Positions 7,802 to 16,403 are shown, numbered from the stretch's first letter. The stretch: 53,713 bases of DNA from Lachnospiraceae bacterium (GCA_014804795.1 JAAUZC010000052.1:1-53713), one strand, 5' to 3'. Numbers and translations are program-made. The notes: generated by a model not told the origin, from the sequence alone.

Positions 7802-8911
7802 TCAGGATTTATCATTTAGTTGAATGATTGCCGTGGCCAGCGCGCCTCCCGTCAAGCAATTTTCCAGTTGAAGACTTCCGCCGTGCTTCATGCACAAAAT
7901 ACTGCTGCTGTACAGCCCCATACCAAAATGTTCCCTGCCTGCTTCCGTTTTTCCGAAAGGTTTCGGTCCGTTCTCCAGCAGTTCGGCGGGAAAACCCGGC
8001 CCATCATCCGCCACTGTGAGAGAAAGTCTGTTCTCCGTCAGCATGAGGCCGATCTTCAGTTCTTTTTTTGCAAAGCGCGCCGCATTTCCGATCAGATTTT
8101 CCGCCGCCAGCAAAAATATCCCGCGGTCAATCCTTACCTCACCTTCATCCGGCGCAGAAAAAACCGTATGAAGTGAAGGGGCAAGCAGCCGTGCCGTCTC
8201 CTCCAGATCCGCCCGCAGATCGGATATCATGATACGTTCTGCCCGAACCGGCATCTGTTCCAGACGTTCCATACTGCTCATGGCTTCCACATACTGTTCA
8301 ATACGCAGCGTATAACTTTCCAGTCTGTCAATCACCTGCCCGTCCGATTCATTCTGCCTAAGCAGTTTGATGCTGCCCTTCAGAACGGTAATGGGATTGC
8401 GCAGATCATGAGCAAAGGCGGCATTGAGGCGTTTGCGTTCTTCCGCCTGCTGCCACAATGCCCGATTCGATTTCAACAGTTCCAGACGCATAGTCTCAAA
8501 AGCAGCGCAGATCTGACCGAGTTCATCTGTGGAAACTGCCGGAACAGAAAAATCAAGATCGTGTGACTGAATGTGCGCCGTCCCCTCCCGCAGGAGAGTG
8601 ATCGGTCTTTTCAGCTTAATACGGTAAAACAGAATGCCGGCAATCCCCAATCCCGCAAGCGGAAAAAGCACACAGGAAAACAGTTCCGCATACGTCAGCA
8701 GTTCCAATATTTTCTGTTCTTCGTCAGTGGGCTGTTCCAAAAAGGTGATCTGTCCATCGCCTGTATAGGATATTCCCCCGGTTGGATAATTTTCTCTGAT
8801 CTCGCCGCAGATTTGAAATACAAGGAAGACGAGCAGCAGAGAAATCAGAACGCACCCCGTCGACAGGAGAAAGAGGGATCTCCTCAACCCCATATTCTTT
8901 AACCATTCCAT
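7802..8911 (-). CDS. Sensor histidine kinase (HAMP-HisKA-HATPase_c)
   Basis: About 369 residues. Two membrane helices (near LLSTGCVLISLLLVFLVF and LFPLAGLGIAGILFY) flank a short ~45-residue extracellular loop, then a HAMP region, the HisKA box FAHDLRNPITVLKG with the phospho-acceptor His, and an ATPase domain with the N-box LIGNAARFAKK, G1 DDGPGFP and G2 FGMGLYSS. The ATG at 8911 overlaps the regulator stop by 13 bases; a GTG at 8923 is an alternative. The small input loop fits kinases that sense through their partner ABC permease, but that is inference. Confidence 0.9.
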   Translation of the reverse strand: MEWLKNMGLRRSLFLLSTGCVLISLLLVFLVFQICGEIRENYPTGGISYTGDGQITFLEQPTDEEQKILELLTYAELFSCVLFPLAGLGIAGILFYRIKLKRPITLLREGTAHIQSHDLDFSVPAVSTDELGQICAAFETMRLELLKSNRALWQQAEERKRLNAAFAHDLRNPITVLKGSIKLLRQNESDGQVIDRLESYTLRIEQYVEAMSSMERLEQMPVRAERIMISDLRADLEETARLLAPSLHTVFSAPDEGEVRIDRGIFLLAAENLIGNAARFAKKELKIGLMLTENRLSLTVADDGPGFPAELLENGPKPFGKTEAGREHFGMGLYSSSILCMKHGGSLQLENCLTGGALATAIIQLNDKS

Positions 8912-9570
8912 TTGTACCCACACCCCCAGACTGTCTCAATATAACTGTGGGACGTATGAACAGCCAGTTTTGACCGGATTTTTCTGATATGTTCCATGAT
9001 GGTATCGCTGCTTCCGTCCCCATCGATGCCCCATATCGTTTCATAGATCCGTTCTCTGTCAAAGACCTGTCCTCCATGCAAAGAAAGCAGTTCCAGTATA
9101 TCAAACTCCCGCTTCGACAATGTCACAGGCTCACCGCGGACTGCCACGGTTCTGGCACAGTAGTCTACGGCAAGTTCCCCGAAAAAACGCACCATAGAAG
9201 TCTGCTGTCGTCTCATCTCTCTTCTGAGGTGGGCCTCAATCCTCGCCTCCAGTTCTTCCAGATCAAAGGGCTTTACGATATAGTCATCAGCCCCCGCCCG
9301 AAATCCGGTGATCTTATCGGCCGCCTCTATGCGGGCCGTCAAAAACAGGATCGGGCAGCTGACAAACTCCCGTATGGCACGGCAGACCAAAAGACCGTCC
9401 ATCTCCGGCATATTGATGTCCAGAAGGATCAGATCCGGCCGCTCCTGCGCCTTTTTTAACGCCTCCTCTCCGCTGTAAGCCGTCAGCACTTCGTACCGCG
9501 GGGAAAAGTAGGTTTTCATCATATCCACAATGCCCTGTTCGTCGTCTGCGATCAATATTTTTTGCTTCAA
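8899..9570 (-). CDS. OmpR/PhoB-family response regulator
   Basis: A 223-residue regulator. The receiver domain has the acidic pair in IADDE, phospho-acceptor Asp in DLILLDINMPEMDG near residue 52, conserved Thr in FLTAR and Lys in DDYIVKPFD. The C-terminal winged helix (SKREFDILELL ... IRKIRSKL ... VWGCGYKW) is complete. The start is TTG at 9570 with GGAAGG about 10 bases upstream. An ATG eight bases earlier is out of frame. It is the first gene of the RR-HK-ATPase-permease operon and presumably controls it. Confidence 0.92.
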   Translation of the reverse strand: MKQKILIADDEQGIVDMMKTYFSPRYEVLTAYSGEEALKKAQERPDLILLDINMPEMDGLLVCRAIREFVSCPILFLTARIEAADKITGFRAGADDYIVKPFDLEELEARIEAHLRREMRRQQTSMVRFFGELAVDYCARTVAVRGEPVTLSKREFDILELLSLHGGQVFDRERIYETIWGIDGDGSSDTIMEHIRKIRSKLAVHTSHSYIETVWGCGYKWNG

Positions 9571-9590
9571 TTTTCATTTTCCTTCCTGAA

Positions 9591-9618
9591 CAGATTTTAT
9601 TTATGGTATAAATCTGTT
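9591..9618. promoter_or_regulatory. Inverted repeat upstream of the response regulator gene
   Basis: ACAGATTT and AAATCTGT form an 8-bp inverted repeat with a 12-base centre about 20-50 bases before the regulator start. The 9-mer TATAAATCT of its right arm recurs downstream (around 9630), giving direct repeats of the sort OmpR-family regulators bind. No clean -35/-10 pair could be assigned. Confidence 0.35.
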
Positions 9619-9687
9619 GATATTCTACCATATAAATCTCAAAAAATGCTCAAGAACAGTAATTTTCGGCTTCTATTTTTTCTCTTT

Positions 9688-10431
9688 TTACAGCCGTACA
9701 TCCACGTACATTCCCGGCTCTTTTCCGGCTTTGTCGTCTGTCTCCTCACTGCTTTTATCGGTCTGTTCCGTCTTGTTCTCTTCCGTTTTCTCCTTTTCTT
9801 TCTCGTTTGTTGTATCAATCCTTTCTGTCGCGATATCCTGCTCTGCTCCGGTTGCCTCTTTCATTTTCCGGTCTGCCTCTTTTAACGTCTCTAACCCGGA
9901 AGCTTTCGCCTCATCCGCCTTCTGTTTCGTCTCAGCAAGTTCCGCCTCTTTCGCCTGCGTATTTCCGCCGGTTCTCCCGTCCTGTTTAATCTCAGTTTCC
10001 AGAACGCCTGCTCTGCCTTCCATCTTTACTGCGACACTGTTTTGTACCTTCGCCTGTTTCATTGAAGTATCGGCGGAGATTACGGCCTGCATACCGGCTG
10101 CCGAAAGTCCTGTGGTCTGTTGTTCCGATTTTTCTTCTCTTCCGGTTCCGTTTTCTGCCGCTTTTTTCTCCGCCTGCTGCTGTCTTTTCAGTTCTATCTC
10201 ATGCTGTCGCAGCTGCATTCTCAGATCGCTGATCTGTTTCTGGATCTCCTGTCTTTTTTTCATTTTTTCCTCAGGACTTATCTCTCCGTTACTCGATATC
10301 TCCTGTAATTTCTTCTGAGCCTCCTCAATCTGCTTTCTGATGTTTTTACTTTGGGCATCCATCGCCTGACCTGCACCTGTTCCCGCAGGCGCAGCTTGTG
10401 CCCCCACTCCACTGATACCATTGATGTTCAT
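9688..10431 (-). CDS. FlxA-like family protein (coiled-coil)
   Basis: A 247-residue, very hydrophilic protein. Residues ~25-95 form a heptad-rich helix (KNIRKQIEEAQKKLQEI, then KKRQEIQKQISDLRMQLRQHE), the FlxA-like signature. The rest is Lys/Glu/Thr-rich and low in complexity, ending YVDVRL. There is no signal peptide or membrane helix. AGGAGG stands 6 bases before the ATG. It is monocistronic between two divergent-function two-component systems. FlxA in E. coli is under flagellar sigma control, but no flagellar gene is in this window. Molecular role is unknown. Confidence 0.75.
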   Translation of the reverse strand: MNINGISGVGAQAAPAGTGAGQAMDAQSKNIRKQIEEAQKKLQEISSNGEISPEEKMKKRQEIQKQISDLRMQLRQHEIELKRQQQAEKKAAENGTGREEKSEQQTTGLSAAGMQAVISADTSMKQAKVQNSVAVKMEGRAGVLETEIKQDGRTGGNTQAKEAELAETKQKADEAKASGLETLKEADRKMKEATGAEQDIATERIDTTNEKEKEKTEENKTEQTDKSSEETDDKAGKEPGMYVDVRL

Positions 10432-10589
10432 CTTTTTCCTCCTGTCTGCATAGTAAGATTTCTTTCAGTTTACTTTTCGGAAATCTGCAAACGGGAATCA
10501 ACCGCATTGTAGTGAAGCACTCTCTTTTTGTTGTGAACGATTCTATTTTACCTGAATCTGACAGCAATCCTATCCGGGTCAAGCAGTGA

Positions 10590-12002
10590 TCACACCATCA
10601 GCATAACAACTAAACTAAATTCGTTTTCGCTCTGCTCAATGATGATATCTCCATAATATTTCTGCGCCACTTTTCTGATATTCACAAGTCCGAATCCATG
10701 ATCCGCACCCTCTTTTGTCGTGAGCGGCAGACCGCTCTCCTCATCTATGCTTCTCCTTTGCACAACACTGTTTCTGATTTCTATCATATAAGCATTTTTT
10801 CTGCGGCAGGATGAAAGAGAAATATATGGATTTTCACATTCCCCCGCCGCCTCCATCGCATTGTTCAGCGCATTATTTAAGATTACGCTGACGTCAAAGG
10901 CGCTCAGATCCGTCTCCTCCGGAAAATGAAAACGATGAGTAAAAGTAATTTTTTTCTCCTCCGCCTCCTTCTGTTTTTCCCGCAGGATCACATCCGTAAC
11001 CGGGTTGCCGCTCGCCGTCTCAGGCATCGCTCCACTCACCTGCTCCTTCAGCTGCGTGATATATGCTCCGGCCTCTTTGTTTGTCTCACACAGCTTTTCC
11101 AACGTCATAATATGATTCCCCATATCATGTTTTAAACTGCGGATATCGAGGTACAGTTTTTCCACTTCACTGATATGCCGTTTCATCTCCTCAATCTGTC
11201 CCGCCAGCACAGCATCTTCCTTCTCCTTTCTCTGACTGCTCCTGATGCGCTGATACGAGGCAATGACTGTGAGCATTGCCCCAAAGGAAATCAGCATAAA
11301 AACTGCCTGGAGCAGAGTATATGCAGAATAATGATTCCATATATACTGTCCGGTATCTTTTTCGTAGGCATCGACCGCAAAATAAAATATCCCCTGCCCT
11401 GCGGCAACAGAAAAAAAGGGCGCTGACATCAGTGCAAGCTCCCTCTTTGTCATGTTTTCCCTCTTACAGTGATATTCTTTATGGATCATCCTGACGCCCA
11501 ATGCCAGGCTGAGACAGTGCAACACAAGGTTAAATAATTCCATGACCACATACAATACAAACTGTATCAGATAATTATTCTGTCTGCCGGAAGTAAAAAG
11601 CAGAAAATCATATACCCCCCGCCACGGCACCAATGTAATCCCCCAGGTGATCCATTGCAGCAGATAAAAAGTCAGCGCAAGAAATATCTTCTGTTCCGCA
11701 TTCCTCCGGTCAATCAGCCAAGTCACAACGAATGCTGCTATCGTACTTACTACGTATACTAATACAACATTCACTTCCTGAGAGCAAAAGGCACAAAACA
11801 GTAAAACAACCGCATAGCTGATTCCCGGCAGCAACATATAAAGAGAATGCTTCCCGTTCTCCCAAAAGAGTTTATACCGCCTCCCTTCCCCATGCGATAA
11901 AAACGGATTCACAAAGCGGCACAGAAAATATGCTCTGATGAAAACCAGCCCGACCTGCGATATGTGAGCAATCAGATCCCAGTAAAAACCCCAGTCCGTC
12001 AT
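10590..12002 (-). CDS. GHKL-domain sensor histidine kinase (AgrC-like)
   Basis: A 470-residue kinase with six or seven predicted helices in its first ~230 residues, then a coiled linker, the phospho-acceptor region SLKHDMGNHIMTLEKL, and a GHKL ATPase domain with N-box VILNNALNNAMEA and the G-box HGFGLVNIRKVAQKYYG. This is the AgrC/ComD/FsrC architecture. Its ATG overlaps the stop of the LytTR regulator gene. No AgrB processing protease or AgrD-like peptide gene is adjacent, so the ligand is unknown; such orphan pairs are common in Clostridia. Confidence 0.9.
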   Translation of the reverse strand: MTDWGFYWDLIAHISQVGLVFIRAYFLCRFVNPFLSHGEGRRYKLFWENGKHSLYMLLPGISYAVVLLFCAFCSQEVNVVLVYVVSTIAAFVVTWLIDRRNAEQKIFLALTFYLLQWITWGITLVPWRGVYDFLLFTSGRQNNYLIQFVLYVVMELFNLVLHCLSLALGVRMIHKEYHCKRENMTKRELALMSAPFFSVAAGQGIFYFAVDAYEKDTGQYIWNHYSAYTLLQAVFMLISFGAMLTVIASYQRIRSSQRKEKEDAVLAGQIEEMKRHISEVEKLYLDIRSLKHDMGNHIMTLEKLCETNKEAGAYITQLKEQVSGAMPETASGNPVTDVILREKQKEAEEKKITFTHRFHFPEETDLSAFDVSVILNNALNNAMEAAGECENPYISLSSCRRKNAYMIEIRNSVVQRRSIDEESGLPLTTKEGADHGFGLVNIRKVAQKYYGDIIIEQSENEFSLVVMLMV

Positions 12003-12733
12003 ATCTTTTCACCGCCTCCTGTTCTCCGGTTATAATGCAGATAGCTTTTCACAAACGCCGGATAATTCTTTTTCGCTATCGGAGCAGTCCCTTTCTCCAG
12101 CGTGATCATGGCTCCGTCATACTTTACCACATACCTGAAATTCACAAGATATGACCGGTGGGATCTGAAAAAGTCTTCCCCTGCCTGCTTTTCAAGCTCC
12201 GACAGCTTTCCGTAATACTCGATATCCTCCTTCATCTTATGTATCACAATCTTACGGTTAAAAACTTCCGCATAGACAATATCGCACAGCCTGACTTTTA
12301 AATGACTGCCGCCTGCCCGGATCAGGATATGCTTTTCTTCCTCCTGTGTTTCCGACATAGCGGAAAGTTTCGCAAACTGTCTGTATTGCTTTGCCGCATT
12401 TTCAAGTACAGTTCTGAATTTCTGTTCCGTAAAGGGCTTTACCAGATAGTGAAATGCTCCCACATCAAAAGCCCGGAAAACATAGTCTTCCAAAGCTGTC
12501 ACAAAAATAAGCACTGTCCTCTTGTTTTTCTTTCTGAATATTTCGGCAGTTCTCATGCCATCCATATCCGGCATCTGAATATCCAGAAATAAAATATCCG
12601 GCGCTTCCACTGCATCAAGCAGCTCTCTCCCGGAAGAATAGCATAAAACTTTCGCTTCCGGACAGAATCTGGTCACCTTTTCCTCCAGTATTTTCTGCAC
12701 TTTTTTTTCGTCATCACATATCGCTATCCGCAT
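11999..12733 (-). CDS. LytTR-family response regulator (AgrA-like)
   Basis: A 244-residue regulator. The receiver domain contains CDDEKK at the N-terminus, phospho-acceptor Asp in PDILFLDIQMPDMDG near residue 53, and Lys in YLVKPFTEQKF. The C-terminal LytTR domain (VRLCDIVYAEVFNRKI, DFFRSHRSYLVNFRYV, ending KNYPAFVKSYL) binds DNA. GGAAGG precedes the ATG. It is the first gene of the pair and is followed by its kinase with a 4-base overlap. Imperfect direct repeats about 75-120 bases upstream could be its own binding sites. Confidence 0.92.
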   Translation of the reverse strand: MRIAICDDEKKVQKILEEKVTRFCPEAKVLCYSSGRELLDAVEAPDILFLDIQMPDMDGMRTAEIFRKKNKRTVLIFVTALEDYVFRAFDVGAFHYLVKPFTEQKFRTVLENAAKQYRQFAKLSAMSETQEEEKHILIRAGGSHLKVRLCDIVYAEVFNRKIVIHKMKEDIEYYGKLSELEKQAGEDFFRSHRSYLVNFRYVVKYDGAMITLEKGTAPIAKKNYPAFVKSYLHYNRRTGGGEKI

Positions 12734-12807
12734 TTTTTTCCTTCCATTCCAGTATGATCGTCCCGCTTCTTTTTATACCATCAGCATTTTTCCATTTATG
12801 AGAATCC

Positions 12808-12852
12808 CTATAATCATATCGGAATGAACCGGTCTCTATACATACCGAAATG
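12808..12852. promoter_or_regulatory. Imperfect direct repeats upstream of the LytTR/GHKL pair
   Basis: Plus-strand positions 12808-12826 and 12836-12852 hold related units (CTATAATCATATCGGAATG and CTATACATACCGAAATG). They lie ahead of the LytTR regulator gene. LytTR proteins bind pairs of direct repeats, so this may be an autoregulatory site; unit spacing (about 26 bases) is longer than the usual 21-22. Confidence 0.35.
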
Positions 12853-12884
12853 TTGTGAAAAGAACTTTTTTTGTTGCAAATCGA

Positions 12885-13544
12885 CTATTTCTTTCCTCCT
12901 CCCGGAAAAGCGTTCCCGCGGCTTCTTATCAAAGAACCAATGCAAATACCACATACTGCAACAATGATGCCTATTAACATATATCCAAAATTCGGAAAAC
13001 GAAATGTGTATGTTGCATTACCTGACTCTTCCATAAATCTTGTGTATGGAACTGTGAGATAAGTTATTGCCGCGACCGGAACACTAAACCAGTTTCCTTT
13101 TCCCCAGTAATTATTTTTGGCAATAAATATGGTCATAACCAATAAAACCGATGGCAGCAATATCCACCTGAAAACAACATCACATTCAAAAGTCACAGGT
13201 CCCTTTACCTGCCAAAAAATCACCATGGCAATGGTCCAAACAAGAAAATAGGTTGAAAAGAGTATTATTTTCTCTAATCTTTGTTTGGCGTTTACTGTGT
13301 TTGTACTCTCCTCCAAAAATTCCTGATAAGTTTGATTCATAGATTTTTCCTCCTTAAGAAGGTGGTCAAGACTTACGGAATAGATATCACTCATTTTAAT
13401 CACACTAATAATATCAGGGTATGATTTATTATTCTCCCAGTTTGAAATTGTCTGCCTGCTGACACCGATAGCTTCGGCCGCTTGTTCTTGCGTTAATCCG
13501 CTGTCATTTCGTGCATTTTTGAGTTTGCTTCCTATTTCCATCAT
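12885..13544 (-). CDS. XRE-family regulator with C-terminal membrane domain
   Basis: A 219-residue protein. Residues 1-65 are a Cro/CI-type helix-turn-helix (IGSKLKNARNDSGLTQEQ, then AIGVSRQTISNWENNKSYPD). Residues ~90-210 carry four predicted membrane helices. This HTH-plus-membrane layout is frequent in Firmicutes; such proteins are thought to couple membrane signals to transcription, but the signal here is unknown. ATG codons occur in tandem and the second (13541) has slightly better spacing from GAGGTGG. It stands alone between the GHKL system and a phosphoesterase gene. Confidence 0.85.
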   Translation of the reverse strand: MMEIGSKLKNARNDSGLTQEQAAEAIGVSRQTISNWENNKSYPDIISVIKMSDIYSVSLDHLLKEEKSMNQTYQEFLEESTNTVNAKQRLEKIILFSTYFLVWTIAMVIFWQVKGPVTFECDVVFRWILLPSVLLVMTIFIAKNNYWGKGNWFSVPVAAITYLTVPYTRFMEESGNATYTFRFPNFGYMLIGIIVAVCGICIGSLIRSRGNAFPGGGKK

Positions 13545-13622
13545 TCCACCTCATTTTATTTTCGGCTTCCCTTGAAAGCGTACTCATCATACAAAATCTA
13601 TGTTCATATTTCTACCAAACAA

Positions 13623-13650
13623 CTTTTACATTCAATAAAAATCCTGTCAA
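13623..13650 (-). promoter_or_regulatory. Putative sigma-A promoter of the XRE regulator gene
   Basis: On the minus strand a consensus -35 TTGACA (13645-13650) is followed after 16 bases by TAAAAG (13623-13628). It lies about 80 bases before the XRE start. The -10 matches only 4 of 6 consensus bases, so the call is tentative. Confidence 0.4.
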
Positions 13651-13710
13651 AATCCTTTTACATCATTTCCTTTTCAGTCATACAATAATGGTACTTCAGA
13701 AATCTAAGCC

Positions 13711-14385
13711 CTATCTATCCATCTTGTCCAATATTCCCTGCACATCAATCCCCTGATGTGTCGTGTAAATCTGAAGTATCTGTCTTACCAGTCCTTCTTC
13801 TACCCGATTTCTCCTGACAATCTCATCAACCGGCTTGCCGGCATCCATCTGCTTCATAATCCCTTTGATCAGCTTTGCCATATCTTTATCGGGAAGTTTC
13901 TTACTCTCAGCCGTAAGATATGACGAACAATCAACCTTCTCAAATGAAAAGCTCTTATCATCCTCATCAACTGTCAGAATTGCCATGGTAATATCCTGAT
14001 GGAACCGCCTCTGCCCACAGCTTCCCGGATTAAAATAGCAGACATTCCCTTTGTACTCCTCAGAATATTTGTGGGAATGTCCATAAATCACAATATCCTT
14101 GTCGGATAAATCAACCTTAATCTGCTTGCGGTTATGAATCATAAAAATATACAGACCCCAAAGTTCAATTTCTCTGCTGACAGGTATTTCATCAGCCCAA
14201 CCGTCCTTATCCGCATTTCCTCTCACAAAATATGTTGTCCCGAGAGCTTCTATTTCTTCCGCAGTTTCTTTTGATGCGATATCCCCTGCATGTATGATCA
14301 GCTCACATTCTTTTATTTTTTCTATAATCTCCGGGCGCAGCAATGAGTGCGTATCGGAGATAACTGCAATCTTATGTTTCGGCAT
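13711..14385 (-). CDS. YfcE/MJ0936-type metallophosphoesterase with C-terminal extension
   Basis: A 224-residue calcineurin-like phosphoesterase. Metal motifs are ISDTH near residue 10, HAGDI near 33, GNAD near 56, a His in MIHN and YGHSH near 105, then NPGSCGQRR. YfcE-family enzymes hydrolyse phosphodiesters. Typical members end near residue 160; this one adds ~60 residues including a small helical segment (VDEIVRRNRVEEGLVRQIL) that looks like a winged or helix-turn-helix fold. The gene follows the flavodoxin gene after 19 bases and is probably co-transcribed with it. Confidence 0.88.
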   Translation of the reverse strand: MPKHKIAVISDTHSLLRPEIIEKIKECELIIHAGDIASKETAEEIEALGTTYFVRGNADKDGWADEIPVSREIELWGLYIFMIHNRKQIKVDLSDKDIVIYGHSHKYSEEYKGNVCYFNPGSCGQRRFHQDITMAILTVDEDDKSFSFEKVDCSSYLTAESKKLPDKDMAKLIKGIMKQMDAGKPVDEIVRRNRVEEGLVRQILQIYTTHQGIDVQGILDKMDR

Positions 14386-14404
14386 ACAGTTCTTCTCCCC
14401 ACCA

Positions 14405-14833
14405 TTACAATCCTTTAAAAAATTCTACCGCGCTGTTTAAATCTTTATGATCCGGATGTCCTTTCGCTATACCGCCTATCAGCTTAAAAGGACCGAAAGT
14501 ATCATATCCCTTACAGGAAAATCTCCCGATTTCGATTGCATTTTTGCTTCTTGCCACTTCTTCTATCGACTTAAAAGAAGCATTACCACCATTAGTACAG
14601 ATATAAAACACTTTCGCATTTTCACACAGATTTTCTTTAGCAAAATTAAGTACCGACTGATGAAATTTGGAATAATAGATTCCGGACGCAAAGCCAATGG
14701 CATCGTAACCGCTTAAATCCTTCTCTTTTACCTGTGTTGCATCGATCAATTCCACTTCACATTCTCCCGCAATCGCCTCAACTACCTTCTTTGTGTTGCC
14801 ATGATGTACGCTGGCATAAATAATTGCTTTCAT
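14405..14833 (-). CDS. Flavodoxin-domain protein
   Basis: A 142-residue single-domain flavodoxin-like protein. The FMN phosphate loop is ASVHHGNTKKV near residues 6-16, and the second strand-loop reads GFASGIYYSKFH. ICTNGG near residue 80 is the region that stacks on the flavin in this family. The start at 14833 has AAAGGAG 9 bases upstream; a longer frame to 14935 lacks one and overlaps the lipoprotein gene. It probably carries electrons from a ferredoxin- or NAD(P)H-linked reductase; the partner is not shown. Confidence 0.85.
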   Translation of the reverse strand: MKAIIYASVHHGNTKKVVEAIAGECEVELIDATQVKEKDLSGYDAIGFASGIYYSKFHQSVLNFAKENLCENAKVFYICTNGGNASFKSIEEVARSKNAIEIGRFSCKGYDTFGPFKLIGGIAKGHPDHKDLNSAVEFFKGL

Positions 14834-14847
14834 TTCGCTTATCTCCT

Positions 14848-15765
14848 TTACAGTATTATCCCTATATTTTCCGCTGTCAGCTCCTGAAAAGAAATCATTA
14901 TCTTCGCGCCGTTCAGCCCCTGCTCCTCCCGCCACTTTTCATAGTCGCTTTTGCCGAGGATCGTCGCAGAGCTCATATCATAATCGCCCTCCATGATCAG
15001 AAAGACAATGCCGTCCTTTCCGGCATCCACCTCCTCCGGATAAGGGTTTCCGTCATAGTCTTCCGGCCTGTACTCCTTTTCCCAACCGTCCACCATATAG
15101 ATGCTCTGATAGGTATCTGTCTCCGGTTCATAGTGATACACAAAATAAGGCCAGAAATCCCCCATTGGCGCCATCCCCTGATTATGGGACAGTCTCTCCT
15201 CCAACAATCCTCCCTCATAGTAGACCACTCCCGGAAATCCCGAATATTCTTCAATCACGGAATCCGTTTCTTCATCATAGTCATAAACAGTTTCCCGCAT
15301 CCCCGCCATGGAAGATGTGGTAAAACATAATATCAGTTCCTCGCTCCCATCCTTGTCCACATCAAACACGGCAAATCGATTGTCCGACAGGGGATAAAAT
15401 CCGTCATAACCACAGTCCGTCCCGTCCGGATATATCTGCTTTTCCAGCACATCTGTCAGCACCGCCTGATACTTCTGCAGCCTCGCCTGATTCCTGTCAT
15501 TATCTGTTTCTTCCTCATTCTCTTCGGCTGTCTCAGGCCGGTCGGTCTGCTCTGTCGCCTGTGCTTGTTCCGGAGCAGCAACGGGTTCCTGCGTCTCGTT
15601 CTTTACCGGAAGATCTTCCGCTTCCACCAGTTGTATCTCCATTTCTCCTTCCGAACCCCCGGCTTTCCCGCAGCCGGACAGCAATACAAATGCCAACACA
15701 CATACTGCCGCTGTTTTTCTCCCGTTTTTCGGTTTTATTGTACCCTGCTGTCTTATATTCTTCAC
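14848..15765 (-). CDS. Hypothetical lipoprotein
   Basis: About 305 residues. A basic N-terminus, a hydrophobic core (AAVCVLAFVLLSGC) and a lipobox cysteine near residue 32 mark it as an exported lipoprotein. An acidic, Gln/Glu/Thr-rich linker follows, then a ~200-residue domain rich in Tyr and Asp (PDGTDCGYDGFYPLSD, FDVDKDGSEELIL) in which the DVDKDGSEEL stretch resembles an EF-hand-like calcium loop seen in FG-GAP/VCBS-like repeats of clostridial lipoproteins. A GTG start with AAAGGA is used. Function is unknown. Confidence 0.75.
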   Translation of the reverse strand: MKNIRQQGTIKPKNGRKTAAVCVLAFVLLSGCGKAGGSEGEMEIQLVEAEDLPVKNETQEPVAAPEQAQATEQTDRPETAEENEEETDNDRNQARLQKYQAVLTDVLEKQIYPDGTDCGYDGFYPLSDNRFAVFDVDKDGSEELILCFTTSSMAGMRETVYDYDEETDSVIEEYSGFPGVVYYEGGLLEERLSHNQGMAPMGDFWPYFVYHYEPETDTYQSIYMVDGWEKEYRPEDYDGNPYPEEVDAGKDGIVFLIMEGDYDMSSATILGKSDYEKWREEQGLNGAKIMISFQELTAENIGIIL

Positions 15766-15830
15766 GATCTTTTTCCTTTCATAAGTTTCTTTCTTCGCAA
15801 CTCCACGGTAAACAGGAAGTCACCTCTCCT

Positions 15831-16358
15831 TTAAAGAACAATCCAGTACCGCTCCAGATCAATGTCTGCACCCGGCTCGTGGACTGTGCACTCGTACACG
15901 CCGCCGTTAGCCAGGATGGTGCGGCGGCTGGCCGGATTGTCCGGCTCACAAGCGATCAACACCTTGTCAAGGCCGATCTCCCGACAGAAAGGCAGGGTCA
16001 GGCGAAGCATTTCCGTTGCATACCCCTTCCGGCGCTCGCCGGGCCGGGTGGAGTAGCCGATATGCCCGGCGTATTTTTCCAGATATTCGTTGAAGTTATG
16101 CCGCACCTGGATCATCGCCACCACCTTGTTGTCCGATTCCCGGACAGCGAGAAACTGGGTGGCCTGCACCTTGCCTTCCGGAATAGTGGCAGGATCCATG
16201 CAGCTGATTACATCTGCCAGCCATTCTGTCGGACTTTCGGCCCGCCGCAGGGGACCGCAGCCGTCCATGTGGCTGTCTGCGTCCAGACATTCCTGGCGGT
16301 AGTCCCACACTTGATCCAAATATTCCTCGGTGGGGGTCATCAATCGGATAGTGGCCAT
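15831..16358 (-). CDS. GNAT-family N-acetyltransferase
   Basis: A 175-residue GNAT protein. Motif A is GYSTRPGERRKGYATEML, with the R-x-x-G-x-A acetyl-CoA pyrophosphate loop. Later strands (VLIACEPDNPASRRTILANGG) match the GNAT C-terminus. The start ATG has AAAGGAG at 8-base spacing. Its base composition is visibly richer in G+C than both neighbours (for example 34 of 60 bases in 15961-16020 against 26 of 60 in 16801-16860), which suggests acquisition by transfer. Substrate is unknown. Confidence 0.87.
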   Translation of the reverse strand: MATIRLMTPTEEYLDQVWDYRQECLDADSHMDGCGPLRRAESPTEWLADVISCMDPATIPEGKVQATQFLAVRESDNKVVAMIQVRHNFNEYLEKYAGHIGYSTRPGERRKGYATEMLRLTLPFCREIGLDKVLIACEPDNPASRRTILANGGVYECTVHEPGADIDLERYWIVL

Positions 16359-16403
16359 AAAATTTTCTCCTTTCCACTACTCTTATTCGTACAATTTTGA
16401 GAA

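Noticed and set aside
10346-10582. 78-codon frame upstream of and overlapping the FlxA-like gene
   Set aside because: Overlaps the start of a gene with a perfect AGGAGG site and has no conserved features.
15561-16400. 279-codon plus-strand frame across the lipoprotein and GNAT genes
   Set aside because: Antisense to two supported genes and without a ribosome binding site.
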